Positions 50,728 to 59,636 of a stretch of DNA of 64,000 nt are shown piece after piece. The DNA is from Actinospineispora acaciae DSM 45401. Lineage in GTDB: Bacteria; Actinomycetota; Actinomycetes; Mycobacteriales; Pseudonocardiaceae. The stretch spans positions 124,001 through 188,000 of the forward strand of contig NZ_JIAI01000005.1 in NCBI RefSeq assembly GCF_000620785.1, given 5' to 3'. The notes under the pieces were generated by a model, which had not been told where the DNA came from, ran no database searches, and saw only the letters and a program-made list of their open reading frames with translations. The position numbers were made by a program, and so were the translations under genes. Position 1 is the stretch's first letter, and every line of letters begins with the position of its first letter.

Positions 50728-52237
50728 CGACCGGATCGACCCCGAGTTCAGAGCCCTACCCTTGGACACGCTGGCCGACGCCGCGCTGGGCAGGGCCGCC
50801 GAGCTGGGCGTGAGCCACGCCGACCTGCGGGTGGAGCGCATCCTCAGCCAACGCCTGGCGCTGCGCGACGGCAGGGTCTCCTCCGCCCAGGACGCCGTGA
50901 CGCTGGGGCTCGCGGTCCGGGTCATCGTGGACGGCACCTGGGGCTTCGCCTCCACCGTCGAGCTGACCCCCGAAGCGGCCGCCGCCACCGCCGCCCGCGC
51001 CGTGGACGTCGCCCGCACCCTGCGCGCGGTGAACACCGAGCCGGTGGCGCGCGCCGACGAACCGGTCCACGCCGACGTGAGCTGGGTCTCCGAGTACGAG
51101 ATCGACCCGTTCACCGTGCCCGGCAAGGACAAGATCGCGGTGCTCGCCGACTGGTCCGAGCGCCTGCTCGCCGCCGACGGTGTCGACCACGTGGACGCCT
51201 CCTGCCCGCAGGTCAAGGAGAACAAGTTCTACGCCGACCTGGCCGGCACCCGCACCCTGCAGCAGCGCATCCGCCTGGAGCCGCGATTCACCGCGACCGC
51301 CGTGGACCGCGCCGCCGGCCAGTTCGAGACCATGCGCACGCTCGCCCCACCGGCGGGACGAGGCTGGGAGTACGCGCTGGGCACCGGCTGGGACTTCGAC
51401 GCCGAACTCGCGCTGGTGCCCGAGCTGCTGGCCGAGAAGATGAAGGCCCCGTCCGTGGACCCCGGCCGCTACGACCTGGTCATCGACCCCACGAACCTGT
51501 GGCTGGTCATCCACGAGTCCGTCGGCCACGCCACCGAGTACGACCGCGCGATCGGCTACGAGGCCGCCTACGCCGGCACCAGCTTCGCCACCCCCGACCA
51601 GCTCGGAACCCTGCGCTACGGCTCCGAGCACATGCACGTCACCGGCGACCGCACGGTCCCGCACGGCCTGGCCACGATCGGCTACGACGACGACGGCGTC
51701 GCCACCACCCAGTGGGACCTCGTCAAGGACGGCGTGCTGGTCGGCTACCAGCTGGACCGCACGTTCGCGCCCCGCCTCGGCCTGGACCGCTCCAACGGCT
51801 GCGCGTTCGCCGACTCACCGCACCACGTGCCGATCCAGCGGATGGCCAACGTCTCGCTCCAACCCGACCCGAACCGGGACACCACCCTGGACGAGCTGAT
51901 CGGCGGCGTCGAGCGGGGCATCTACATCGCCGGCGACAAGTCCTGGTCGATCGACATGCAGCGCTACAACTTCCAGTTCACCGGCCAGCGGTTCTTCCGC
52001 ATCGAGAACGGCAAGCTCGCCGGCCAGCTGCGCGACGTGGCCTACCAGGCCACCACCACCGACTTCTGGCGCTCGCTGCGCGCGGTCGGCGGCCGCTCCA
52101 GCTGGCTGCTCAACGGCGCGCTGAACTGCGGCAAGGCCCAGCCCGGACAGATCGCCGCCGTCAGCCACGGCTGCCCGCCGGGGTTGTTCGAGCAGGTCAA
52201 CGTGCTGAACACGGCGCGGGAGGCTGGTCGCTCATGA
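50720..52237 (+). CDS. tldD: Metalloprotease TldD
   Basis: 505 residues, GTG start. The TldD domain has the zinc site HESVGHATEYDR (HExxxH, near residue 264) and the third Cys/His region LNCGKAQPGQIAAVSHGCPP (near residue 470). SLQPDPNRDTTLDELIGGVE and GIYIAGDKSWSIDMQRYNFQ are conserved. With TldE it forms a proteolytic chamber that degrades unfolded peptides, and in some bacteria matures microcins or antitoxins. It is coupled to tldE by an ATGA overlap. Confidence 0.95.
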   Translation: MVDDRIDPEFRALPLDTLADAALGRAAELGVSHADLRVERILSQRLALRDGRVSSAQDAVTLGLAVRVIVDGTWGFASTVELTPEAAAATAARAVDVARTLRAVNTEPVARADEPVHADVSWVSEYEIDPFTVPGKDKIAVLADWSERLLAADGVDHVDASCPQVKENKFYADLAGTRTLQQRIRLEPRFTATAVDRAAGQFETMRTLAPPAGRGWEYALGTGWDFDAELALVPELLAEKMKAPSVDPGRYDLVIDPTNLWLVIHESVGHATEYDRAIGYEAAYAGTSFATPDQLGTLRYGSEHMHVTGDRTVPHGLATIGYDDDGVATTQWDLVKDGVLVGYQLDRTFAPRLGLDRSNGCAFADSPHHVPIQRMANVSLQPDPNRDTTLDELIGGVERGIYIAGDKSWSIDMQRYNFQFTGQRFFRIENGKLAGQLRDVAYQATTTDFWRSLRAVGGRSSWLLNGALNCGKAQPGQIAAVSHGCPPGLFEQVNVLNTAREAGRS

Positions 52238-53676
52238 GGGCGCAAGAACTGGTCGAGCGGGCGCTCGCGGTCGGTTCACCGGGCAAGGACGTCGTCGGCC
52301 GGGTGGTCCTGGTCACCGAGTACAGCTCGGCCGTGCTGCGCTGGGCGAACAGCACGATGACCACGAACGGGCACAGCACCGCGCTGGGCTGGTCGGTGAT
52401 CTCCCTGGTCAGGCTGGACGGTGGCACGGCGGCCGGCGTGGTCAGCTCGTCCGCCCAGGTCGGCGGCGTGGACGAGATCGAGCAGATGGTTCGCGCCAGC
52501 GAGGCCGCCGCCGTCCAGGCCGGCCCCGCCAGGGACGTGGCGGACCTGCCCGAGCCCCATTCAACGGCCGGGGACACGGGCTGGGACGACCCGGCCGGCG
52601 AGACCTCCATCGGCGTGTACAAACGGCTGGCCGAACAGCTCGCCGAGGCCTTCGCGCGCGGCCGGGGCGCGACCAACGACGACAAGCGGATCCTCTACGG
52701 GTTCGCCGAGCACGAGGTGGCCACCACCTGGCTGGGCACGTCCACCGGGGTCCGCCGCCGCTGGACCCAGCCGACCGGTTCCGTCGAGCTGAACGCCAAG
52801 ACCGCCGACCTGTCCCGGTCCGCCTGGGCCGGCCGCTCGGTGCCCACCACCGCCGACTACGCCGAGCTCGACCTGCTCGCGATGGACGCCGACCTCGCCA
52901 CCCGCCTGGCCTGGGGCCGCCGCCGGATCGACCTCCCGGCCGGGCGCTACGAGACGATCCTGTCGCCGTCCGCGATCGCCGACCTGATGACGTACATGTG
53001 CTGGGACATGGCGGGCCGCCCCGCGCAGGAGGGCCGCAGCGCGTTCTCCGCCCCCGCCGGCTCGGACCGCCCGACCCGGGTCGGCGAGCGCCTCAGCCCG
53101 CTCCCGCTGGCCCTGACCAGCGACCCGAACGCCGGCGACGGCCTGGCCACCGCCCCGTTCCTGGCCACCGCGCACTCCGGCGACGAGGTCTCGGTGTTCG
53201 ACAACGGCGCCGCGCTCGCCCGGGTGGACTGGATCGCGGACGGCGTCATCAACGCGCTGGCCTACCCGCGCGCGGCCGCCGCCGAGTTCGGCACCGAGTT
53301 CGCCGCGCCCGGCGACAACCTCCTGCTCACCGCCGGCGACCGGGGCACCGCGAGCCAGTCCGCACTCGTCGCGGGCACCGACCGAGGCCTGCTGCTGACC
53401 TGCCTGTGGTACATCCGGATGGTCGACCCGGCCACCCTGCTCCTCACCGGCCTGACCAGGGACGGCGTCTACCTGGTCGAGGGCGGCGAGGTGGTCGGCG
53501 AGGTCAACAACTTCCGGTTCAACGAGTCGCCGCTGGACCTGCTGCGCCGCGCCGGCGAGGTCGGGGCGGCCGAGCGCACCCTGCCGAGGGAGTTCAAAGA
53601 CTGGTTCACCCGCACCGTGATGCCGCCGGTACGGGTGCCGGACTTCAACATGTCCTCGGTCAGCCAGGCGAGCTAG
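52234..53676 (+). CDS. tldE: TldE/PmbA family peptidase subunit
   Basis: 480 residues. The ATG at 52234 overlaps the tldD stop. PmbA/TldE fold without its own zinc ligands: STMTTNGHSTALGWSVISLV, SPSAIADLMTYMCWDMAGRP, FLATAHSGDEVSVFDNGAAL, LLTCLWYIRMVDPATLLLTG and FRFNESPLDLLRRAGEVG. It supplies the non-catalytic half of the TldD/TldE protease. The C-terminus ends VPDFNMSSVSQAS, typical of the family. It overlaps the convergent doxX gene by 4 bp. Confidence 0.94.
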   Translation: MRAQELVERALAVGSPGKDVVGRVVLVTEYSSAVLRWANSTMTTNGHSTALGWSVISLVRLDGGTAAGVVSSSAQVGGVDEIEQMVRASEAAAVQAGPARDVADLPEPHSTAGDTGWDDPAGETSIGVYKRLAEQLAEAFARGRGATNDDKRILYGFAEHEVATTWLGTSTGVRRRWTQPTGSVELNAKTADLSRSAWAGRSVPTTADYAELDLLAMDADLATRLAWGRRRIDLPAGRYETILSPSAIADLMTYMCWDMAGRPAQEGRSAFSAPAGSDRPTRVGERLSPLPLALTSDPNAGDGLATAPFLATAHSGDEVSVFDNGAALARVDWIADGVINALAYPRAAAAEFGTEFAAPGDNLLLTAGDRGTASQSALVAGTDRGLLLTCLWYIRMVDPATLLLTGLTRDGVYLVEGGEVVGEVNNFRFNESPLDLLRRAGEVGAAERTLPREFKDWFTRTVMPPVRVPDFNMSSVSQAS

Positions 53677-54116
53677 CCGGCCTGATGAGCGGCCCGGGTG
53701 AACCGCCCGGCCAGCCGGTTGTCCACCGCGAACGCGCCGGGGCCTGCCCACAGCAGGTAGACCATGAACCCGAACAGCACGATCGTGACGGGCAACGCGA
53801 CCAGGAACAACAGCGCGTTGACGATGCTGGCGCCGATCATCACGATGCTCAGCCCCAGCGCGGCCAGCCGGGTGCCGAGGCCGGCGAGCAGCATCAGCCC
53901 GCCGACGAACTCCAGAAGCCCGAGCAGCAATATCGTCACAAACGAGCTGGGGATCCCCATGGAGCCGAATGCCTCGGCGAAGAAGGCGGGGCCGGATAGC
54001 TTCATGAATCCGGTAGCGACGAATGTCAGGCCGGCCAGCACACGAAACGCTGTTGCAATGAATGCCCGGCCGCCGGTCATCCGATTACGGAAGAACTCGG
54101 TGGTGAGTGTGTCCAT
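53673..54116 (-). CDS. DoxX family membrane protein
   Basis: 147 residues with four membrane helices. AFRVLAGLTFVATGFMKLSG, the helix 2/3 LGLLEFVGGLMLLAGLGTRL, and LALSIVMIGASIVNA as seen in GLSIVMIGASIVNALLF. The pattern matches the DoxX/MhqP family, which in mycobacteria forms a membrane complex with SodA and SseA for redox homeostasis. Neither partner gene is in the window. The C-terminal extension is short and charged. Confidence 0.88.
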   Translation of the reverse strand: MDTLTTEFFRNRMTGGRAFIATAFRVLAGLTFVATGFMKLSGPAFFAEAFGSMGIPSSFVTILLLGLLEFVGGLMLLAGLGTRLAALGLSIVMIGASIVNALLFLVALPVTIVLFGFMVYLLWAGPGAFAVDNRLAGRFTRAAHQAG

Positions 54117-54194
54117 GCGCGTACATTACTGAAACTTCACACCGCCGAGGGTGACGGTTTGATCTCGGGAAATCGGTGTCCAGCTCGGGCGTTT

Positions 54195-54240
54195 GTTACG
54201 TCGATGTAACGACTTCGGAGGCTCGTCCGACGGTCGGACG
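54195..54240. promoter_or_regulatory. Two palindromes in the pckG upstream region
   Basis: The 407-bp space 54117-54523 contains no gene; it is AT-richer than average. Two palindromes: GTTACG-TCGA-TGTAAC (54195-54210, one mismatch) and CGTCCGAC-G-GTCGGACG (54224-54240, perfect). GTTAC/GTAAC sites resemble GntR-family operators. Both lie about 300 bp before pckG, so they may control it or a longer leader; regulator unknown. Confidence 0.5.
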
Positions 54241-54523
54241 GGGCTCGTTCACCCGGGCGTGGCGTGATCGACTAGAGTGGGAAAGCACACACTCGGCGCG
54301 GTCGAATGTCGAAAATCCGGGTCAACTGGGCTTCGGTACCCTTCTGAATCGTTTCCTCAATCGTTCCTGTGAGTGATCCGACAGTCGCGGACCGCTGTGC
54401 AAACGCCGTCGCACCACTAATCTTCGACGTCCACCCCTTGTCACGGAACGCCCGTCGCCACGTCGTCGGTTTGACGGGCGATGGAGTCATTCCGTGAGCC
54501 GGCTGCCACCAAGGAGACTCGAC

Positions 54524-56350
54524 ATGACCGCTGCCACAGTTCCCGGGATCGATGCGGCGCCGACTACCAACACGCGCCTGCTGGGCTGGGTGCGCCAGGT
54601 CGCCGAGCTCACCACTCCCGACCGCGTCGTGTGGTGCGACGGGTCCCAGGAGGAGTGGGAGCGGATGACCGCGAGGCTGGTCGAGGCGGGCACTTTCACA
54701 AAGCTCAACGAGGAGAAGAAGCCGAACTCGTATTGGTGCGCGTCGGACCCGCAGGACGTGGCGCGGGTCGAGGAGCGCACGTTCATCTGCTCGGAGACCG
54801 AGGCGGGCGCCGGGCCGACGAACAACTGGATGGACCCCAAGGAGATGAAGGGGATCCTGACCGGCCTGTTCCGGGGCTCGATGCGCGGCCGGACGATGTA
54901 CGTGGTGCCGTTCTGCATGGGTCCGCTGGACGGCGAGCGGTCCAAGCTCGGCGTCGAGATCACCGACTCCGAGTACGTCGTGGTGTCCATGCGGATCATG
55001 ACCAGGATGGGCGCCTCGGTGCTGCCGCTGTTCGACGGCCCGGCCGGCGACAACTTCGTACCCTGCCTGCACTCGGTGGGCGCGCCCCTGGAGCCGGGCG
55101 AGAAGGACGTGGCCTGGCCGTGCAACGAGACCAAGTACATCAGCCACTTCCCGGAGACCAGGGAGATCTGGAGCTTCGGCTCCGGGTACGGCGGTAACGC
55201 CCTGCTCGGCAAGAAGTGCTACGCGCTGCGGATCGCCTCGGCCATCGCCCACGACGAGGGCTGGCTGGCCGAGCACATGCTGATCCTCAAGCTGACCAGC
55301 CCCGAGCAGAAGAACTACTACATCGCCGCCGCGTTCCCGTCCGCCTGCGGCAAGACCAACCTGGCCATGCTCCAGCCCACCGTCCCGGGCTGGACCGCGG
55401 AGACCATCGGCGACGACATCGCCTGGATGCGGTTCGGCAAGGACGGCCGGCTCTACGCGGTGAACCCGGAGTTCGGCTTCTTCGGCGTCGCGCCGGGCAC
55501 CAACTGGAAGACCAACCCGAACGCGATGCGCACCATCGAGCAGGGCAACTCCCTGTTCACCAACGTCGCGCTGACCGACGACGGGGACGTCTGGTGGGAG
55601 GGCCTGGAGGGCGACCCGCAAGAGCTCACCGCGTGGACCGGCCAGCGCTGGACGCCGGACTCGGACTTCAACGCCGCGCACCCCAACTCCCGGTACACCA
55701 CCCCGATCGCGCAGTGCCCGGTGGTGGCCCCGGAGTGGGACGACCCGAACGGCGTGCCGATCTCGGCGATCGTGTTCGGTGGCCGCCGCGCGGACACCGT
55801 GCCGCTGGTCGCGGAGTCGCGGGACTGGCAGCACGGCGTGTTCGTCGGCGCCACGCTGTCCAGCGAGAAGACGGCGGCCGCCGCCGGCAAGGTCGGCGTG
55901 GTGCGCCGTGACCCGATGGCCATGCTGCCGTTCCTCGGCTACGCCGCCGGCGACTACTTCCAGCACTGGATCGACGTCGGCAAGGGCGCGGACGCCAGCA
56001 AGCTGCCGCGCATCTTCTGCGTCAACTGGTTCCGCCGCGGCGAGGACCGCCGCTTCCTGTGGCCAGGCTTCGGCGAGAACAGCCGGGTGCTGAAGTGGAT
56101 GGTCGAGCGCATCGAGGGCAAGGCCGCCGCCGTGGAGACCCCCATCGGCTACGTCCCCACCCCCGACCAGATCGACCTGGCCGGCCTGGACACCAACGCC
56201 GACGACGTCGCCGCCTCCCTGGTGGTCGACACCGAGGAGTGGAAGCGCGAGCTGCCTCTGATCGAGGAGTGGTTCGCCCAGATCGGCGACCAGCTCCCCA
56301 GCTCACTCCGCGACGAGCTGGCCGCCCTGCGCCACCGCCTCGACGCCTGA
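54524..56350 (+). CDS. pckG: Phosphoenolpyruvate carboxykinase (GTP)
   Basis: 608 residues, ATG with AAGGAG 8 nt upstream. GTP-type PEPCK. The kinase-1a P-loop is AAFPSACGKTNLAMLQ (about residues 267-282) with the active-site Cys. The kinase-2 motif is TIGDDIAWM (about 292-300), and the FGGRRADTVPLVAESRDW and FCVNWFRRGEDRRFLWPGFG regions bind nucleotide. It interconverts oxaloacetate and PEP at the gluconeogenic branch point. Actinobacteria normally use this GTP form. It is monocistronic, followed by the 43-bp repeat copy 2. Confidence 0.97.
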   Translation: MTAATVPGIDAAPTTNTRLLGWVRQVAELTTPDRVVWCDGSQEEWERMTARLVEAGTFTKLNEEKKPNSYWCASDPQDVARVEERTFICSETEAGAGPTNNWMDPKEMKGILTGLFRGSMRGRTMYVVPFCMGPLDGERSKLGVEITDSEYVVVSMRIMTRMGASVLPLFDGPAGDNFVPCLHSVGAPLEPGEKDVAWPCNETKYISHFPETREIWSFGSGYGGNALLGKKCYALRIASAIAHDEGWLAEHMLILKLTSPEQKNYYIAAAFPSACGKTNLAMLQPTVPGWTAETIGDDIAWMRFGKDGRLYAVNPEFGFFGVAPGTNWKTNPNAMRTIEQGNSLFTNVALTDDGDVWWEGLEGDPQELTAWTGQRWTPDSDFNAAHPNSRYTTPIAQCPVVAPEWDDPNGVPISAIVFGGRRADTVPLVAESRDWQHGVFVGATLSSEKTAAAAGKVGVVRRDPMAMLPFLGYAAGDYFQHWIDVGKGADASKLPRIFCVNWFRRGEDRRFLWPGFGENSRVLKWMVERIEGKAAAVETPIGYVPTPDQIDLAGLDTNADDVAASLVVDTEEWKRELPLIEEWFAQIGDQLPSSLRDELAALRHRLDA

Positions 56351-56360
56351 CCCAAGGCCC

Positions 56361-56403
56361 GCGAGTCGGGACTTTTATCAGGGTGAGTCGGGATATTTGT
56401 CAG
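56361..56403. repeat. 43-bp dispersed element, copy 2
   Basis: 36 of 43 bases match the copy at 4942-4984, same orientation. It starts 11 bp after the pckG stop. The rest of the 323-bp intergenic region (to 56673) shows no gene or further repeat that I can support. Confidence 0.7.
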
Positions 56404-56673
56404 CCGCCAGCGCGCGCTGCTGACTGCCGTTGGGGTGACGGGATCGGCGAGTGACGGCCGATCCCGCGCCTCGACAAGGTCGCCTGATCAGGCGAATCTC
56501 GTCACACTCTGGCGGGACTGCTCCGTCCGAAGGGCCTGTGAGCAGGAAATTGACTCCAAAGCGTGACCGTTCAAGAAAGGTTAGGCCGAATGGCGGAACG
56601 CCCAGGGCGGCAGATCCATACATGATGTGACCCTCGGCCCGAGCCCCGACAGGGCCGACGGAGGTGACGTTAC

Positions 56674-58581
56674 GTGTTGGATCTGGGAGCGGCGGAGAAA
56701 ACCGATCCCACCGATGACCCAGCCGAGGAACTGGTAGGCGCCCTGAGCTCCCGTGCCGTCGAGGATGGCGCTCCGGCACGCGCCGCGGCGGAGATCCGTC
56801 GTCGGCAGCAGGCCGGGGAGACGCCGATCGGGCTGTACCGGCTCTCCGAGGCGCTCGCGGTGCCCGCGTCGACGCCGGCGCCCCGCCAGCCGGCCGGTGA
56901 CTCGGAGGCGGTCGTCGAGGTGGTCCGTCGGTATCCGTGCGCGGTGCTGGAGGCCGGTGACGCGCCGGAGGTGGCGCGCAGCCTGGCCGCCGTGCTCGCG
57001 GACGGCAAGCGGGTGCTGGTCAGCGGTGGCGACACCGCGGAGCTGATAGCCGTGCGCGCGGCGCTGCCGACCTCGCTGTCCGGGCTGTGCCTGGACGGCC
57101 CGTTGCCGCTGTCCGACGCCGAGCTGCGCGAGCTGCGCACCCTGCTGGCCACCGCCACCCCCGAGCAGCGGACCCGGCTCGACCAGGTCCTGCCGGACCC
57201 GAGCCTGGTGCCGTCCGCTGACCAGGTCGCACAGCTGTGCCGCACGGCGGGCCGGCAGGCCTACCCGGCGCGCGACGGCGCGGACCTGATCAGGGAGCTG
57301 CTCGGCCAGCTCGACCCCGAGCGATTATCAGGTGTGCTGGCCGCCGCCCGTCGCGCGCAGACGGCCCTGGCCGACCTGGAAGACGGAGACGGCGACCCGC
57401 CCTACAGCAGGGCGCTGCTGGAGCGGGTGCTGTTCGGCACCGCCCGCCCGGAGCTGGACGCGCTGGTCCGCCGGACCTCGGAGATCGTGCGTTCCAGCGA
57501 GGAGCTGGACGACGTCGGCGACCACATGGCCGTGCTGGGCACGCTGCCCCGCGCGGCCGTCGCGCAGCTGCGCGAGTACGCCGACTACCTGGACGGGGGC
57601 GGGCGCGCCCGGTCCTACTTCCGCTCGCCGCAGCAGCGCGCGGTCGAGCCGGTGCTGCGCCAGCTGCGCATCGGCGGGGCCCCGCTGAAGGACTCCAGGC
57701 TGCTGCGGCAGGCGCTGGCGTTCGTCGAGCTGGTGCGCGCGATGGAGGAGCTGGGCTCGCGGTGTGACCGGCTCGGCGTGCCCCGCCCGGCGGACGTCCC
57801 CGCGGTCGAGGAGCTGAACCGCCAGCTCGAACGGGTGCAGGGCGCCGCGCGCGCCGCCGAAGGCCTGCGGCACGAGGTGCTGTTCATCAACCCGCGCAGC
57901 CCGCTCACGGTCCCGGACCTGGCCAGCGTGGAGCGCGTGGCGCGGACCATCGTGGACTCCGGCGGCGCCGACAACATGGCCAGGGCTCGCCGGCGGCTGA
58001 TGGAGCTGGCCGACGCGCTGGCCGGGGCCGTCCCCGCATCGCGGGCCGCGCCGGAGGTCGGCGAGCTGGTCAGGGCGCTGCGCGCGATGAACCTGAACGC
58101 CTACCTGGACGCGCTGGCCCCGCTGGCCGCCGCCAGCCGGGAGAAGGCCGACCAGAAGCGACTGGTCGAGCTGCTCAGCCGGCTGCGGGAAGGCGCGCCG
58201 GACCTGGCCGAGACCTGGGCCGACGTCCGTACCGGCCAGGCCACCCCCGGCACCGTCCGGTTCGTACCGCTGGACGAGCTGCTCGGCGCGCTGCCCGAGC
58301 CCGACCACGCCGACCTGGTGCTGCTGCTCGACGCCGGCTCGTTGGGCACGGAGAACATGCTGGTCGCGGCCGCCGCGCCGAGGCTGCTCGCGGTGTCCTC
58401 CTCGGGTTCTTCGAAGAAGGCCGGGTCGGAGACCGTGCTCAGCGCGCTGCGCCAGGCCGGCGTGCCGGTGGTGGCGCCCGCCGCGTCATCGGGGTCATCG
58501 GGCGAGTCGTCGAAGCAGAACAAGAACGGCGAGAAGGCGTCGGGCTTCAGCGTGCCGGCCCCGAGGACGGCCTCGCGCTAG
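56674..58581 (+). CDS. Conserved hypothetical protein, mostly helical
   Basis: 635 residues, GTG start with GGAGG 9 nt upstream. I do not recognise a domain. The N-terminal 60 residues are acidic and Ala-rich. A middle region (about residues 85-130) has AVLEAGDAPEVARSLAAVLA and GKRVLVSGGDTAELIAVRAA, like part of a P-loop NTPase or helicase fold but without a Walker A lysine motif. The next 350 residues are Leu/Arg/Glu-rich helices. A C-terminal Rossmann-like strand set DLVLLLDAGSLGTENMLVAA leads to a Ser/Lys-rich tail. It resembles helicase-derived regulatory proteins, but this is a weak impression. It is unknown whether it relates to the mycobacterial hypothetical gene next to pckA. Confidence 0.7.
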   Translation: MLDLGAAEKTDPTDDPAEELVGALSSRAVEDGAPARAAAEIRRRQQAGETPIGLYRLSEALAVPASTPAPRQPAGDSEAVVEVVRRYPCAVLEAGDAPEVARSLAAVLADGKRVLVSGGDTAELIAVRAALPTSLSGLCLDGPLPLSDAELRELRTLLATATPEQRTRLDQVLPDPSLVPSADQVAQLCRTAGRQAYPARDGADLIRELLGQLDPERLSGVLAAARRAQTALADLEDGDGDPPYSRALLERVLFGTARPELDALVRRTSEIVRSSEELDDVGDHMAVLGTLPRAAVAQLREYADYLDGGGRARSYFRSPQQRAVEPVLRQLRIGGAPLKDSRLLRQALAFVELVRAMEELGSRCDRLGVPRPADVPAVEELNRQLERVQGAARAAEGLRHEVLFINPRSPLTVPDLASVERVARTIVDSGGADNMARARRRLMELADALAGAVPASRAAPEVGELVRALRAMNLNAYLDALAPLAAASREKADQKRLVELLSRLREGAPDLAETWADVRTGQATPGTVRFVPLDELLGALPEPDHADLVLLLDAGSLGTENMLVAAAAPRLLAVSSSGSSKKAGSETVLSALRQAGVPVVAPAASSGSSGESSKQNKNGEKASGFSVPAPRTASR

Positions 58582-58586
58582 CCGGC

Positions 58587-58922
58587 TCAGGTCCAGAACA
58601 CCGCGCCGGGGTCGCCCGCGATCTCGGCGAGCAACGGCTCGGGCATGGTGGCCGGCGGATGGTCGTAGCGCTCCCACCTGTCGTCGACCCGCCGATAGAT
58701 CCGCCACATCCCCTGCTCCGGGTCGTTGTGCCGGAGCTGGGCGATCGGGGTGGACGACCACACCTCGTTCAGCTCGGGGAACCTCGGCGGCCGCCGCCTG
58801 ACGATGGTCACCTGGTCGCCGCGGATGCTGTACCCCACCTGAAGGCTGGCCCGTGCACGTCCGGGCACGCGCTCGGCGCACCAACGGCTGAACAGGCTCT
58901 GATACTCCTTCGGGACCGGCAC
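58587..58922 (-). CDS. DUF3024 domain protein
   Basis: 111 residues. The GTG at 58922 fits VPKEYQSLFSRWCAERVPGR, the usual start of the family. Conserved elements are SLQVGYSIRGDQVTIVRRRP, PPRFPELNEVWSSTPIAQLR, GMWRIYRRVDDRWERYDHPP and a final PGAVFWT. The DUF3024 family is common in actinobacteria and has no known function. It ends 5 bp from the convergent hypothetical gene. Confidence 0.83.
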   Translation of the reverse strand: MPVPKEYQSLFSRWCAERVPGRARASLQVGYSIRGDQVTIVRRRPPRFPELNEVWSSTPIAQLRHNDPEQGMWRIYRRVDDRWERYDHPPATMPEPLLAEIAGDPGAVFWT

Positions 58923-59004
58923 CCGGCCATGATCCCCCGAACCCTGGGCGGAAAGCGAGCGACCATCAGTGCCGATCCGGCGCCGGTGGCCTACGTTCGG
59001 TGAC

Positions 59005-59619
59005 ATGAACGCGCCAGAGACCACCGAGGCCCCGGTCAGCAGGTTCGGCGTGGTGGAGCCCGCCGACCTCCCCGACGACCTGCGCGCCCGGATCGAGAAG
59101 ATCGCCGAGAAGTCCGGGTTCGTGCCCAACGTGTTCCGCGCGCTGGGCCGCCGGCCGGCAGAACTGCGCGCGTTCCTCGACTACCACGACGCGCTCATGA
59201 CCCCCGACGACTCCGGGGCGCCCACGCTCTCGGCGGCCGAGCGCGAGCTGGTCGTGGTCGCCACCTCCGGCGCCAACCACTGCACGTACTGCATCGTGGC
59301 GCACGGCGCGATCCTGCGCGTCCGCACCAAGGACCCCGAACTGGCCGACTCGGTGGCCGCCAACCCCTGGGGCGCCACCCTGTCCGAACGCCACCGCGCC
59401 ATCGTCGACCTCGCGCTCCAGATCGCCACCGACTCGGCCACACTCCGCGAAGAAGACCTGGACGCCGCCCGCGAGGCCGGCCTGACCGACGACGAGATCT
59501 GGGACGTAGGCGCCATCACCGCCCTGTTCGCCATGTCCAACCGCCTAGCCCACCTGACCGCCCTACGCCCCAACCCCGAGTTCCACCTCATGGGCCGCGT
59601 CCCCAGGGCGACAACCTGA
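59005..59619 (+). CDS. AhpD-like alkylhydroperoxidase/carboxymuconolactone decarboxylase family protein
   Basis: 204 residues, ATG start. The AhpD-like core has LSAAERELVVVATSGANHCT, with active CxxC in HCTYCIVAHG (about residues 91-100) and the proton-relay Glu before it. SGFVPNVFRALGRRPAELRA and AALFAMSNRLAHLT-type helix (ITALFAMSNRLAHLTALRPN) are typical of the uncharacterised peroxidase-related subfamily. It probably reduces peroxides with a thiol or dihydrolipoamide donor. Confidence 0.9.
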   Translation: MNAPETTEAPVSRFGVVEPADLPDDLRARIEKIAEKSGFVPNVFRALGRRPAELRAFLDYHDALMTPDDSGAPTLSAAERELVVVATSGANHCTYCIVAHGAILRVRTKDPELADSVAANPWGATLSERHRAIVDLALQIATDSATLREEDLDAAREAGLTDDEIWDVGAITALFAMSNRLAHLTALRPNPEFHLMGRVPRATT

Positions 59620-59636
59620 GACTCCGTACCAGGCCG

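Noticed and set aside
54176..54376. 66-residue ORF upstream of pckG
   Set aside because: No RBS, no codon bias, overlaps palindromes; looks non-coding.
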